Positions 32,956 through 41,569 of a stretch of DNA of 64,000 nt are shown piece after piece. How positions within the stretch are numbered: position 1 is the first letter of the stretch; each line of letters opens with the position of its first letter. Source of the stretch: Methylothermaceae bacteria B42 (GTDB taxonomy: Bacteria > Pseudomonadota > Gammaproteobacteria > Methylococcales > Methylothermaceae). The notes beneath the pieces are model-generated. The model was not told the origin of the DNA. It searched no databases and was given only the letters and a program-made list of their open reading frames with translations. The translations under genes were made by a program, and so were the position numbers. The stretch is taken from contig LSNW01000007.1 of the NCBI GenBank assembly GCA_001566965.1, positions 1 through 64,000 on the forward strand. The letters are read 5' to 3'.

Positions 32956-33652
32956 AACGGTTTTAGCAGTGGTGCCGGCCCGGGGCGGCAGTAAAGGCAT
33001 TCCCCGTAAAAATTTGTGCAAAGTAGGAAACCGCAGCCTGATTGGCTGGGCCGCCCACGTCACTCAGCAACTCCCCTGGATTGACTTGGCGATTTTATCC
33101 ACAGACGATCCGGAACTGGCCGAGGAAGGCCGCCAATATGGCCTTCAAGTACCTTTTCTCAGACCCCGTGAACTTGCCACGGATACCGCTTTAGGCATTG
33201 ATGTCTGGCGCCATGCCTGGCTGGAAGCGGAAAAGTGGCAAAGTAAAACCTTCGAGCTTGGTCTTTATCTTCAACCCACGACCCCATTACGGCAACCGGA
33301 AGATATTACCCGCACATTGAAAACATTAGTTTCTGGTTCTTACAAAGCCGCGACTACTATCGCACCGGTTCCCGGCCATTATGTTCCCGAGAAAATCCTT
33401 ATCCTGGAAGACAATTGCTGCGTGGCCCCTTATTTACCCGAGCAAGTCGTCTCCAATCGCCAACAGGCAAAAAATTATTACTACCGTACTGGTGCTTGCT
33501 ATGCTGCGTGGCGCAACACCATTGTCAATGAACGAACCCTCATCGAAGCTGACTGTGCCGGTGTGATCATCGAGTCATTTACGCCCAATATCGACGACCC
33601 CATAGAATTGGAATTTGCCAATTTCTTATTCCAGAAAGCTTCACGGGAATAG
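32942..33652 (+). CDS. neuA: CMP-nonulosonate (acylneuraminate) cytidylyltransferase
   Basis: A 236-residue nucleotidyltransferase. VVPARGGSKGIPRKNL near residues 9-24 is the CTP-binding loop, LYLQPTTPLRQPEDI near 110 the sugar pocket and NIDDPIELEFA near the end the metal-binding region. It activates the nonulosonic acid made by NeuB. Start is set at MWQDKTVLAV (32942); an ATG 7 codons earlier is in frame. Last gene of the neuBC-x-neuA unit. Confidence 0.92.
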   Translation: MWQDKTVLAVVPARGGSKGIPRKNLCKVGNRSLIGWAAHVTQQLPWIDLAILSTDDPELAEEGRQYGLQVPFLRPRELATDTALGIDVWRHAWLEAEKWQSKTFELGLYLQPTTPLRQPEDITRTLKTLVSGSYKAATTIAPVPGHYVPEKILILEDNCCVAPYLPEQVVSNRQQAKNYYYRTGACYAAWRNTIVNERTLIEADCAGVIIESFTPNIDDPIELEFANFLFQKASRE

Positions 33653-33724
33653 TGATAACGTCGAAATTTACCTGACTCACGCTCCGCTTGCCGTATACTA
33701 CGGAATTTCGGTATCTTATTGTTC

Positions 33725-34345
33725 ATGATTAAAACTTACCGTAACCAAGCGCTGGCCCTGGCGGGGCTGGCCCAAGCCGTTCACTTGGTACAACAAATCG
33801 CCAAACGGGGGCATGTTGACCGCGAAGCGATGGCAAACAGCATTGCCAGTATCTTGAAAATCGATGCCGACACGGTGGATGAAATCTACGGCGGCCCGGC
33901 AGGGGTACGCGATGGCTTGCTCAAATTGCTTCAACAATTGGGCGCCCGCCAGCACATCGATCCGGAGCACGCCCGTTATTGCGCCATGCTGGTTTTTCTG
34001 CAGGGGAAATTCGCCCAGCAACCTAAAATGCTACAGCAAGTTCGTGAAGGGGTTGCGAAAGCCGCGGAAAAAGCGGAGCAAACTTCAGTACTGGATGATG
34101 AAGTGCTGGAGATTCTGGCCAACACTTATCAGCAAACCCTGAGCACCATCGGGCCAAAAGTAATCATTTCCGGAGAGCGAATGTACTTGTCAGATCCCGA
34201 TAACGCCATTAAAATACGCGCCCTGCTATTGGCGGCAATCCGCTCCATTGTACTCTGGAAACAATGCGGCGGCGCCCGCTGGAAATTCCTGTTCAACCGC
34301 CGCCGGCTGCAACAAGCCACCCAAGCGTTGTTGGATAGCATATAA
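33725..34345 (+). CDS. hflD: HflD homologue, high-frequency lysogenisation regulator-like
   Basis: A 206-residue helical protein matching HflD along its length: ALAGLAQAVHLVQQIAKRGH near residue 9, YGGPAGVRDGLLKLLQQLG, and a C-terminal RALLLAAIRSIVLWKQCGG before RWKFLFNRRRL. In E. coli HflD is a membrane-associated protein that binds phage CII; its normal cellular role is unclear. The usual neighbours mnmA and purB are missing here. ATG at 33725 is preferred over a TTG two codons earlier. Confidence 0.9.
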   Translation: MIKTYRNQALALAGLAQAVHLVQQIAKRGHVDREAMANSIASILKIDADTVDEIYGGPAGVRDGLLKLLQQLGARQHIDPEHARYCAMLVFLQGKFAQQPKMLQQVREGVAKAAEKAEQTSVLDDEVLEILANTYQQTLSTIGPKVIISGERMYLSDPDNAIKIRALLLAAIRSIVLWKQCGGARWKFLFNRRRLQQATQALLDSI

Positions 34346-34350
34346 ATTCA

Positions 34351-35295
34351 ATGCTCATTGAAGCCGAACAACTTTACTGTTTCTATGGTAATCATTGCGC
34401 CGTAGAAAATTTGAATCTGTCCCTGGATAAAGGGGAGATAGTGGGTTTTCTCGGCCCTAACGGCGCGGGCAAAACGACAACGATGCAGATGTTATGCGGC
34501 ACCCTGGCGCCCAGTGCCGGGCAAATCCGCATTAATGGCATTGATCTGTTGGAAAAGCCCAAACAAGCCAAACGCTATTTGGGGTACTTGCCGGAAATTC
34601 CGCCGTTGTACCGAGAATTGACCGTCAACGAATATCTGGATTATTGTGGGCGATTACACGGACTGAAAGGCCCCTCCCTGACACAAGCCAGGGAAAGCGC
34701 CAAAGAGCGCTGTGGACTGACTGATGCCAGCACTCAATTGATTGGCAATCTCTCCAAGGGATACCAACAGCGGGTGGGCATTGCCCAAGCCATCCTGCAT
34801 TCCCCGGAAGTAGTCGTTTTGGATGAGCCGACCGTGGGATTGGATCCCAACCAAATCCGGGAAATCCGGGAACTCATCCGGGAACTGGGTCAGGAACATG
34901 CGGTTCTCCTCTCCTCCCACATCCTGCCGGAAGTCCAGGCTTTGTGCAGCCGTGTCATGATTATTCACCAGGGTAAAGTTGCCCTCAACGAATCCACGGC
35001 AACCCTGGAACAGCATGTGCATTCTTCGAGTTTGATTCTGGAAACCCGCTGGCCCGTCGATCTCGAATGCCTGACCCATTTAGATGGTGTCCAGTCCATC
35101 AAGCCAATTTCTGAGATCCGCCACCGCTACCAAATATTTCACGACAAGGAAGTCAATCCAGCGGAAAAAATTGCCGCCATTATCGTGGCCAAGCGTTGGG
35201 GTTTATTGGAATTGACACCCGTCCGCCAATCCATTGAACAAATTTTTGTCGAAATTACCCGGCAGGAAAAAGAATCCGACGAGGCAGAAGCATGA
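34351..35295 (+). CDS. ABC transporter ATP-binding protein, GldA-like
   Basis: A 314-residue ABC ATPase: Walker A GPNGAGKTT near residue 36, signature LSKGYQQRVGIAQA near 133, Walker B VVLDEPTVGLD and switch histidine in SSHILPEVQ. A C-terminal extension of ~90 residues follows. With the next three genes it forms the ABC-2 system found in many Gram-negatives and resembling gliding-motility GldAFG. The transported substrate is unknown. Confidence 0.9.
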   Translation: MLIEAEQLYCFYGNHCAVENLNLSLDKGEIVGFLGPNGAGKTTTMQMLCGTLAPSAGQIRINGIDLLEKPKQAKRYLGYLPEIPPLYRELTVNEYLDYCGRLHGLKGPSLTQARESAKERCGLTDASTQLIGNLSKGYQQRVGIAQAILHSPEVVVLDEPTVGLDPNQIREIRELIRELGQEHAVLLSSHILPEVQALCSRVMIIHQGKVALNESTATLEQHVHSSSLILETRWPVDLECLTHLDGVQSIKPISEIRHRYQIFHDKEVNPAEKIAAIIVAKRWGLLELTPVRQSIEQIFVEITRQEKESDEAEA

Positions 35296-36047
35296 ATGCT
35301 TTTACCATTGCCGCAAGAGAACTGCGCAGCTTGTTCCTTTCCCCTTTGGCCTGGTCCATCCTGGGTGTGGTGCAGTTGCTGCTGGGGTTTATGTTTTTGA
35401 CCCAGGTGGAATATTTTCAAATGATTCAGCCGCGCATTGCCGCCCTGCCTGATAGCCCCGGCGTGACCGACTTGGTGGCGGTCCCCCTCTATGGCAATGC
35501 CGCCGTCATACTCCTGTTGGTTTCGCCTTTGTTGACCATGCGTTTGATCAGTGAAGAACGGCGCAACCAGACGCTTAGTTTGTTGTTTTCCGCCCCCGTT
35601 TCCATGACTGAAATTATTCTCGGGAAATTCCTCGCGGCTTTTTTCTTCATGGCTTTGGTAACATTCATGATTACGCTCATGCCGCTTTCCCTGCTGATGG
35701 GCACCTCCCTGGATCTGGGCAAACTCGCCGCCTGCGCGACGGCTTTACTGCTGTTATTGGGCGCTTTTAGCGCCATCGGATTATATATGTCCACCCTGGC
35801 CACGCAACCGATGGTGGCTGCCGTTGCCACCTTTGGAATTTTGCTATTGCTGTGGATCATCGACTGGAGCAGTACCATTGGCACGGGCAGCGGGGAAGTT
35901 CTGGAATACCTGTCCATGCTCCGGCACTTTGAAAATCTACTCAAGGGTATGATCAGCAGTACCGATGTGATGTATTTTCTTCTGGTAATGCTAACGTTTA
36001 TTGTCCTTAGTATCCGCCGCCTGGATGACGACCGATTGCAAAAATGA
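35292..36047 (+). CDS. ABC-2 type permease, GldF-like
   Basis: A 251-residue membrane protein with six predicted helices (for example VILLLVSPLLTMRLISEE near 75 and YLLLVMLTFIVLS-type C-terminus). It is the membrane partner of the ATPase, overlapping it by ATGA and overlapping the next gene in the same way. Confidence 0.88.
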   Translation: MNAFTIAARELRSLFLSPLAWSILGVVQLLLGFMFLTQVEYFQMIQPRIAALPDSPGVTDLVAVPLYGNAAVILLLVSPLLTMRLISEERRNQTLSLLFSAPVSMTEIILGKFLAAFFFMALVTFMITLMPLSLLMGTSLDLGKLAACATALLLLLGAFSAIGLYMSTLATQPMVAAVATFGILLLLWIIDWSSTIGTGSGEVLEYLSMLRHFENLLKGMISSTDVMYFLLVMLTFIVLSIRRLDDDRLQK

Positions 36048-37417
36048 AGATCACCAGAAATATTCACCAGCAACTGCGTTGGCAAAATTTCATTTTTACC
36101 CTGCTTTTCCTGGTGCTCGTAGGTCTGTTGGCGTGGGTATCACAGCGTTTCGAATTCCAATGGGACTGGACTGCCAATAACCGCAATACACTTTCCGAAG
36201 CAAGCCTGAAGGTACTGGAACAACTGGATAAGCCGGTCAAGATCACCGCCTTCGCCCGGGAGAATAATGAAATCCGGGGCCCCATCAAAGAGCTGGTAAA
36301 ACGCTATCAGCGCCGCCAACCCCAAATCAGTCTGGAATTTGTCAATCCCGACTTGCATCCAGATCAGATACGGGAATTGGGCATCACCATGGACGGTGAA
36401 TTAAGAATCGAATACGGCAAACGCAGCGAATTATTGCAAACCCTCGACGAGCAATCCTTGACCAACGCGTTGATGCGGCTGGCGCAATCCCAAGAAGCCA
36501 ACATTCTTTTCCTCGAAGGTCACGGGGAACACTCCCCTTTGGGCGATGCCAATTTTGACTTGGGGCAGTTTGGCCGCACATTACAGGCCAAGGGATTTAA
36601 AATTCATCGATGGAATTTGGCAAAACAACCAGACCTCCCGGATAATACGGCGGTACTGGTCATCGCCAGCCCCCAGGTACCCTACCTGCCAGGGGAGATA
36701 AAAAAAATCCAGACCTTTCTTGACAAAGGTGGCGCTTTGCTCTGGCTGGCAGAACCCGGAAAACCCATGGGACTTGAGAAAATCGCCAAAACGCTTGGCA
36801 TTCGTTTTCTTCCTGGCACTATTGTCGATACCACGGGCCAATTGTTAGGCATTCAAGACCCCACTTTCGCGCTGGTGGCGGAATATCCACCCCATGCCAT
36901 CACCCAAGGATTTGAAAAAATCACGCTTTACCCCCAAGCCGTGGCTATAGAAAGAGCACCGGAAAGTCCATTTACAGGGGAGCCTTTTTTAAATACCTTA
37001 GCCCGGTCCTGGACCGAGACAGGCCCGTTTTCAGGGGAAATCAAGTTTGACCCAGATAGCAACGAACAAGAAGGGCCACTGACCCTGGGCATGGCGCTTA
37101 CCCGGGACATTGAATCACAATCAGACTCCAAAAATGCAACCGTCAAAACCCAACGAGTTGTTGTTATCGGAGACGGGGATTTTTTGGCCAATGCCTATTT
37201 GGGCAATGGCGGCAATCTTGATTTGGGCGTCAATGTCATTCAATGGCTGACCCATAATGACCAATTCATTAATATTCCCGCTAAAACCGCGCCGGACAAG
37301 CAATTAAATCTCTCTAGTGCAGCAGTAGCCTTCATTGGCTTCTTCTTCCTCCTGGGCCTGCCTTTGCTTCTGATTGGCACCGGCGTGGTGATTTGGTGGC
37401 TGAGAAGGAAGCGTTGA
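36044..37417 (+). CDS. GldG-like ABC-system auxiliary protein
   Basis: A 457-residue protein with one membrane helix near each end (about 18-36 and 425-448) and a large periplasmic domain between. The domain includes NRNTLSEASLKVLEQLDKPV and ILFLEGHGEHSPLG, characteristic of the GldG/ABC_transp_aux family, which has a ThuA/glutamine-amidotransferase-like fold. It probably binds the cargo or cell-wall partner of the ABC-2 pump; this is inference. Confidence 0.85.
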   Translation: MKITRNIHQQLRWQNFIFTLLFLVLVGLLAWVSQRFEFQWDWTANNRNTLSEASLKVLEQLDKPVKITAFARENNEIRGPIKELVKRYQRRQPQISLEFVNPDLHPDQIRELGITMDGELRIEYGKRSELLQTLDEQSLTNALMRLAQSQEANILFLEGHGEHSPLGDANFDLGQFGRTLQAKGFKIHRWNLAKQPDLPDNTAVLVIASPQVPYLPGEIKKIQTFLDKGGALLWLAEPGKPMGLEKIAKTLGIRFLPGTIVDTTGQLLGIQDPTFALVAEYPPHAITQGFEKITLYPQAVAIERAPESPFTGEPFLNTLARSWTETGPFSGEIKFDPDSNEQEGPLTLGMALTRDIESQSDSKNATVKTQRVVVIGDGDFLANAYLGNGGNLDLGVNVIQWLTHNDQFINIPAKTAPDKQLNLSSAAVAFIGFFFLLGLPLLLIGTGVVIWWLRRKR

Positions 37418-37418
37418 G

Positions 37419-38267
37419 ATGCTGGGTAGTCGTTGGTTGCTCAATCTATTTTTACTCATCGCCATAGCAGGTTTGGGTGTGTGGGTTTACTGGCTGGAAA
37501 AGAAACCGGAAGCACCTCAAACCACATTGCTGGATCTGAATCCAGAAGCGATAGACGCTATTGTCATTCAAAAACAGAAAGGCCGGATTGAGTTACGCAA
37601 ACAGGGGGATCATTGGCAAATGACCCGCCCTTATCAAGCCCGGGTGGATTCCTACCAAATAGAACAACTCCTCTCTCTGCCCAAACAAACCAGTCAAGCT
37701 CAATACCCGGCTTCGGAGGCAACTTTATCCAACTTTGGCCTGTCGCCCCCTAAGGTCACCGTCATATTAGGGGAAACCCGCATAGATTTTGGTAATACCC
37801 AACCGATTGATGGCCGCCGCTATGTTAGGGTTGGCGATACTTTACATTTAATCGACGACTCGGTTTTTCCGCTTTTAACCGCCCGCGCCAGCGACTGGGT
37901 AACGCGTAAACTACTCCCCAGCGACGAAATCCGGGCTTTAACCTTGCCGGGCTGGAAAATCCGCCTTTCCGAAAAAGGCACGTGGCGCTCAGAACCAGAA
38001 GCGTCCCAAGAAACTTTGGCTCAGTTTGTGGACACATGGCGCCAAGCCCGGGCCATTCAAGTCAGCCCTTTAAAAGGCAAACCCAAAAGTGCTTCCGAAA
38101 CGATTACTGTCCAGTTAAAAGATCAAACCCTCAAGTGGATCATCCAGCAACAGGAGCCTGAGCTGATTCTTCTCGACCCACGACAAAAGCTGCGTTATCA
38201 CTTTTACGGCAGCAGCGGCAAAAAGCTGCTGGCGCCTGAACTGCCAAAAGCAAACGGCAAAAAATAA
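37419..38267 (+). CDS. DUF4340 protein, last member of the GldAFG-like operon
   Basis: A 282-residue protein with one N-terminal membrane anchor (about 8-26) and a periplasmic beta-rich repeat region (IELRKQGDHWQMTRPYQARV; LSNFGLSPPKVTVIL) typical of DUF4340. It regularly follows gldG-like genes. Function unknown. It starts 1 bp after the previous stop. Confidence 0.85.
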   Translation: MLGSRWLLNLFLLIAIAGLGVWVYWLEKKPEAPQTTLLDLNPEAIDAIVIQKQKGRIELRKQGDHWQMTRPYQARVDSYQIEQLLSLPKQTSQAQYPASEATLSNFGLSPPKVTVILGETRIDFGNTQPIDGRRYVRVGDTLHLIDDSVFPLLTARASDWVTRKLLPSDEIRALTLPGWKIRLSEKGTWRSEPEASQETLAQFVDTWRQARAIQVSPLKGKPKSASETITVQLKDQTLKWIIQQQEPELILLDPRQKLRYHFYGSSGKKLLAPELPKANGKK

Positions 38268-38268
38268 C

Positions 38269-39084
38269 ATGCCCGAGCTGCCTGAAGTCGAGACCACCCG
38301 GCGGGGTCTCGAGCCCCATCTTATCGGGCGTCGATTTATAAGAGTCACCGTCTATCAACCCCGATTGCGCTGGCCAGTGCCGGGAGACATGGAAAAAAAA
38401 GTTTGCGGCCATGAAATCCAGGCGGTGAAACGGCGGGGAAAATACCTTTTGATTGAAACCGACGATGGCACTTTAATCCTGCATTTAGGGATGTCCGGGA
38501 GCCTACGCCTGTCTTCTTCCCTCCATCAAAGCAGTCCCCACGATCATGTGATTTTTACCCTGGATAACGGTACCTGCCTTATTTTCCGGGACCCCAGGCG
38601 GTTTGGGGCGGTGTTATGGACTCCATCCCTACCTGAATCCCACCCTTTGCTTCGTCACCTAGGTCCAGAACCCTTAGATGACCAGTTTGACGGCGATTAC
38701 CTTTACCGACAATCAAGGCATCGCAAACAAAACGTTAAATCCTTCATCATGGATCAACACATAGTCGTTGGGGTCGGAAATATCTACGCCAATGAAGCAT
38801 TGTTCTGCGCCGGCATTCGCCCTACCCGCGCAGCCGGGAAGATTGCCAAACAACGCTACCAACGGCTCAGTCAATGCATCAAGGAAGTGCTATTGCGCGC
38901 CATTGGCCGGGGAGGAAGTACTTTAAGGGATTTCGTTAATGAACAAGGACAACCGGGTTATTTCCAGTTAACTTTGAATGTTTATGGGCGGGAAGGACTG
39001 CCCTGCCCCCGTTGCGGGAAGCCTATCAAACGTATCACCTTGGGGCAGCGGGCGACCTATTACTGCCCCCGCTGCCAGCATTGA
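38269..39084 (+). CDS. mutM: Formamidopyrimidine-DNA glycosylase
   Basis: A 271-residue Fpg. The N-terminal PELPEVETTRRGL provides the catalytic Pro2 and Glu3. LHLGMSGSLR, GVGNIYANEALF and the C-terminal zinc finger CPRCGKPI ... CPRCQH complete the family signature. It excises 8-oxoguanine. It starts 1 bp after the DUF4340 stop, so it is probably read through from the ABC operon. Confidence 0.96.
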   Translation: MPELPEVETTRRGLEPHLIGRRFIRVTVYQPRLRWPVPGDMEKKVCGHEIQAVKRRGKYLLIETDDGTLILHLGMSGSLRLSSSLHQSSPHDHVIFTLDNGTCLIFRDPRRFGAVLWTPSLPESHPLLRHLGPEPLDDQFDGDYLYRQSRHRKQNVKSFIMDQHIVVGVGNIYANEALFCAGIRPTRAAGKIAKQRYQRLSQCIKEVLLRAIGRGGSTLRDFVNEQGQPGYFQLTLNVYGREGLPCPRCGKPIKRITLGQRATYYCPRCQH

Positions 39085-39092
39085 CACAGCAA

Positions 39093-39845
39093 TCAGAAGG
39101 TAAATTCTTCATCCAGCGGCGCCTCTTCCCCGCCGCCATTTTCCTCGCCTGCTTCGGGTGAACCGGCCTCATCCAGCAAACCTTCGGCCTCGTCCCCCAT
39201 TTCTTCCAGCTTGTCCTCGAAACGGGCACCCATATCAATACTCACCGTAGTGCCTGTGGGCAGGGTCAGTTTATGACCTACTTCGGTAAAAGAAAACTGT
39301 AATTTGGCTTTCAGGGTTCTGGGACCTGCAATCAAATAGCGCTTTTTCCCCTTTTTGTCAATCAGGGCGGATTCTACGTCTTCCCCGACCGTATGTTTAA
39401 ATGTCTCTGCAATCAAATCTTCCTGGCCACCCTGAGAAAAATAGCCAGAAAATTGAATTTTATCGCCAGTGGGCACGCCCAATCCTGTCGCAGTGGCGAA
39501 AAAACCTTTCAATTTTGTGCGCGCCATGACGTAACCGTTAGGCCCAGGCGGGAATGAATGCTGAAAGTCAATGACCACTTCTCTCGGCTCCCCGATGGCA
39601 ACAAAGGTCACATTGTGAATACTCAAAATATCCCGCTTGCTGTCACTAAAGCATATTTGCGGGGTTTTGCCCGCTTCACTGGGGAGAGCTTTAACTCCGG
39701 GATAAGCTCCTAAAATGTTAATACAAGTCTCCTCCTCGCCCTTAGGAATCAGTCTCTTTCCTTGAATGATTACTTCAAACGCATACAATTTGGTGCTTAG
39801 CAACAAGACACCTAAACCAACTAGTCGAGCGACTTTCCTCAGCAT
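39093..39845 (-). CDS. Secreted protein of unknown function with acidic tail
   Basis: A 250-residue protein with a signal peptide (MLRKVARLVGLGVLLLSTKL, cleaved near YAFE). A beta-rich middle contains two cysteines (CINIL and ICFSDSK). The last ~45 residues are Glu/Gly-rich and probably disordered. GGGGG lies 8 bp before the 39845 start, which excludes an ATG 11 codons upstream. I do not recognise the family. It is convergent with mutM, and a repeat element lies just upstream. Confidence 0.75.
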   Translation of the reverse strand: MLRKVARLVGLGVLLLSTKLYAFEVIIQGKRLIPKGEEETCINILGAYPGVKALPSEAGKTPQICFSDSKRDILSIHNVTFVAIGEPREVVIDFQHSFPPGPNGYVMARTKLKGFFATATGLGVPTGDKIQFSGYFSQGGQEDLIAETFKHTVGEDVESALIDKKGKKRYLIAGPRTLKAKLQFSFTEVGHKLTLPTGTTVSIDMGARFEDKLEEMGDEAEGLLDEAGSPEAGEENGGGEEAPLDEEFTF

Positions 39846-39940
39846 ACATTCCCCCACCAAATACAGTTCAAATTCCACACCGAAAATCCGGAGAATAACG
39901 CAGTAAATGCTATTCTTACCGTACCATTATAATAGAACAT

Positions 39941-40100
39941 GCCTATAAAGATTTGGCAGCTTGAGATTGCTTTAGTACGGGGGTATTTTTTTCCGTGAGA
40001 CGTTGTAAACTCTTCCATATGGGCTTGATGGCGGCCAACCAGACCGCCAAAACCGACGGAAGAAATGCTTCACCGCCTTAGCTGTGCAAAATTTATAGGC
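39941..40100 (-). repeat. Structured repeat element, copy 2 (MITE-like)
   Basis: A 160-bp element ended by perfect 9-bp terminal inverted repeats (GCCTATAAA / TTTATAGGC). Read on the minus strand it aligns over its length with 11225-11382. Shared blocks include CACAGCTAAGG, TTTCTTCCGT, CGCCATCAAG, GAAGAGTTTAC and TGCCAAATCTTT. The central GGCGG/CCGCC hairpin is kept, but the long outer arms of copy 1 are only partly complementary here. Confidence 0.85.
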
Positions 40101-40111
40101 AAGTATATAGA

Positions 40112-40136
40112 AACGCCGGACTTCAGGTCCGGCGTT
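40112..40136 (-). terminator. Terminator of sqr
   Basis: Perfect 10-bp stem AACGCCGGAC / GTCCGGCGTT with a 5-nt loop, 28 bp beyond the sqr stop. T-rich sequence follows on both strands. It separates sqr from the repeat element. Confidence 0.75.
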
Positions 40137-40163
40137 GTTATTTTTGCACGTTAAGGTTGAATC

Positions 40164-41381
40164 TTAGCTTAAAGGCCACATGGGCGTATCGCCGCCTTTT
40201 AGCAGCACGTTCCAGTAATACCAAGGCAGGAAATATTTCTTAAAGTAGTACATGCTGCGGCGCTCCTTGCTTTGATCGATGGGGAACGTTTCCTTGGGTT
40301 GCAGGTTATAGTCAAATTCAGCCAACACCAATTTGCCGTAGCCTGTCACCAGCGGGCACGAAGCGTAACCATCGTAAGCGGCAATTCCCTCCCCTCCGGC
40401 CAGGTCGGTCAATAAATTACTGACCACAACATAAGTCTGGCTTCTAGCAGCGGCAGCGGTTTTGGAATTGGGCGTACACGTACAATCGCCCAATCCGTAG
40501 ATGTTTTTGTACTTAACGTGGCGCATGGTGTATTTGTCCACCGCCATCCAACCGCCTTCACCCGCAAGTGGGCTTTGCTTGAGGAAATCAGGTGCCCGCA
40601 TGGGAGGGGTCACATGTAGAAAGTCAAACGAAAGGGTTTCTTTTTCCCCACCACTGACTGCTTCAAAGGTAGCTTCTTTTTTATCGGGATCAACGGCCAC
40701 TAAGTGATGCTGGAAATGGGTATCGATAGCTTTGCGCTTCAATACTTCGTTTAAGGTTTTGGAATACCGCTTTACGGGGAAAATCCCAGGCGCTGCGGAA
40801 TAAAACATGAGTTTGGTTTTACCCCTGACATTCCGCTTGCGCCAGGCATCGTCCGCCAGATAGGTAATCTTTTGGGCCGCGCCGGGGCATTTGAATGGCG
40901 GTTTGGGCTGGGTAAAGATGGCCGTGCCACCAGAAAAATTCTTGATTGCCTCCCAGACCTGGGGCGCCAAATCATATTCATAAATGGAAACCACGCCGAT
41001 ATTTTTTTGCAAGGCTTCCTTCAAGCCAGGCACTTGTTCCCAATCAATTTGAATCCCGGCAGCCACTACCAGGTATTCATAATTGACGGTGTTTCCACTG
41101 GTTGTTTTTAAACAATTGTTATCAGGATCAAAGGTATCCGCCCCGTCCTGAATCCATTGCACCCCTTCCGGAACCACCTTTGACATGGGCCGCCAGGTAG
41201 ATTTGGGTTTCATTTCCCCGCCGCCGACCAATGTCCATCCCGGTTGGTAGTAATGGACATCCTTGGGCTCGAGTACTGCGATATCCAAATCTGGTTCAAT
41301 TTTTTTCAAATGCGCGGCAACTGCCAGACCTGCAGTCCCGCCCCCGACAATGACTATTTTGTGAGAAATCGTATCAGCCAT
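40164..41381 (-). CDS. sqr: Sulfide:quinone oxidoreductase, type II
   Basis: A 405-residue FAD enzyme oxidising sulfide and reducing quinone at the inner membrane. VIVGGGTAGLAVAA at 10-23 binds FAD. The two redox cysteines of type II (SqrB/SQOR-like) enzymes appear as Cys165 in PFKCPGAAQKI and Cys342 in YASCPLVTGYGK. HYYQPGWTLVGGGE, and the end region EFDYNLQPKETFPIDQSKER, are also type II marks. AGAGGA precedes the start. It stands alone with its own terminator, next to the RegBA genes. Confidence 0.93.
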   Translation of the reverse strand: MADTISHKIVIVGGGTAGLAVAAHLKKIEPDLDIAVLEPKDVHYYQPGWTLVGGGEMKPKSTWRPMSKVVPEGVQWIQDGADTFDPDNNCLKTTSGNTVNYEYLVVAAGIQIDWEQVPGLKEALQKNIGVVSIYEYDLAPQVWEAIKNFSGGTAIFTQPKPPFKCPGAAQKITYLADDAWRKRNVRGKTKLMFYSAAPGIFPVKRYSKTLNEVLKRKAIDTHFQHHLVAVDPDKKEATFEAVSGGEKETLSFDFLHVTPPMRAPDFLKQSPLAGEGGWMAVDKYTMRHVKYKNIYGLGDCTCTPNSKTAAAARSQTYVVVSNLLTDLAGGEGIAAYDGYASCPLVTGYGKLVLAEFDYNLQPKETFPIDQSKERRSMYYFKKYFLPWYYWNVLLKGGDTPMWPLS

Positions 41382-41569
41382 AATTCTTAATCCTCTTAAA
41401 ATTCCAATTTTTTAGATTATTTTGTTATAAGCATAAAACAAATGCGTAATTATGATAACCAAGTCGTTCCTTCATGGGAAGTGATGTTTATTCACAAAAT
41501 CTGTGGAAAGCTCTGTGCAAAAGTCCGGAATTGCTTGCTTTCCATACCCTGCCAGAGATTGTACAAATC

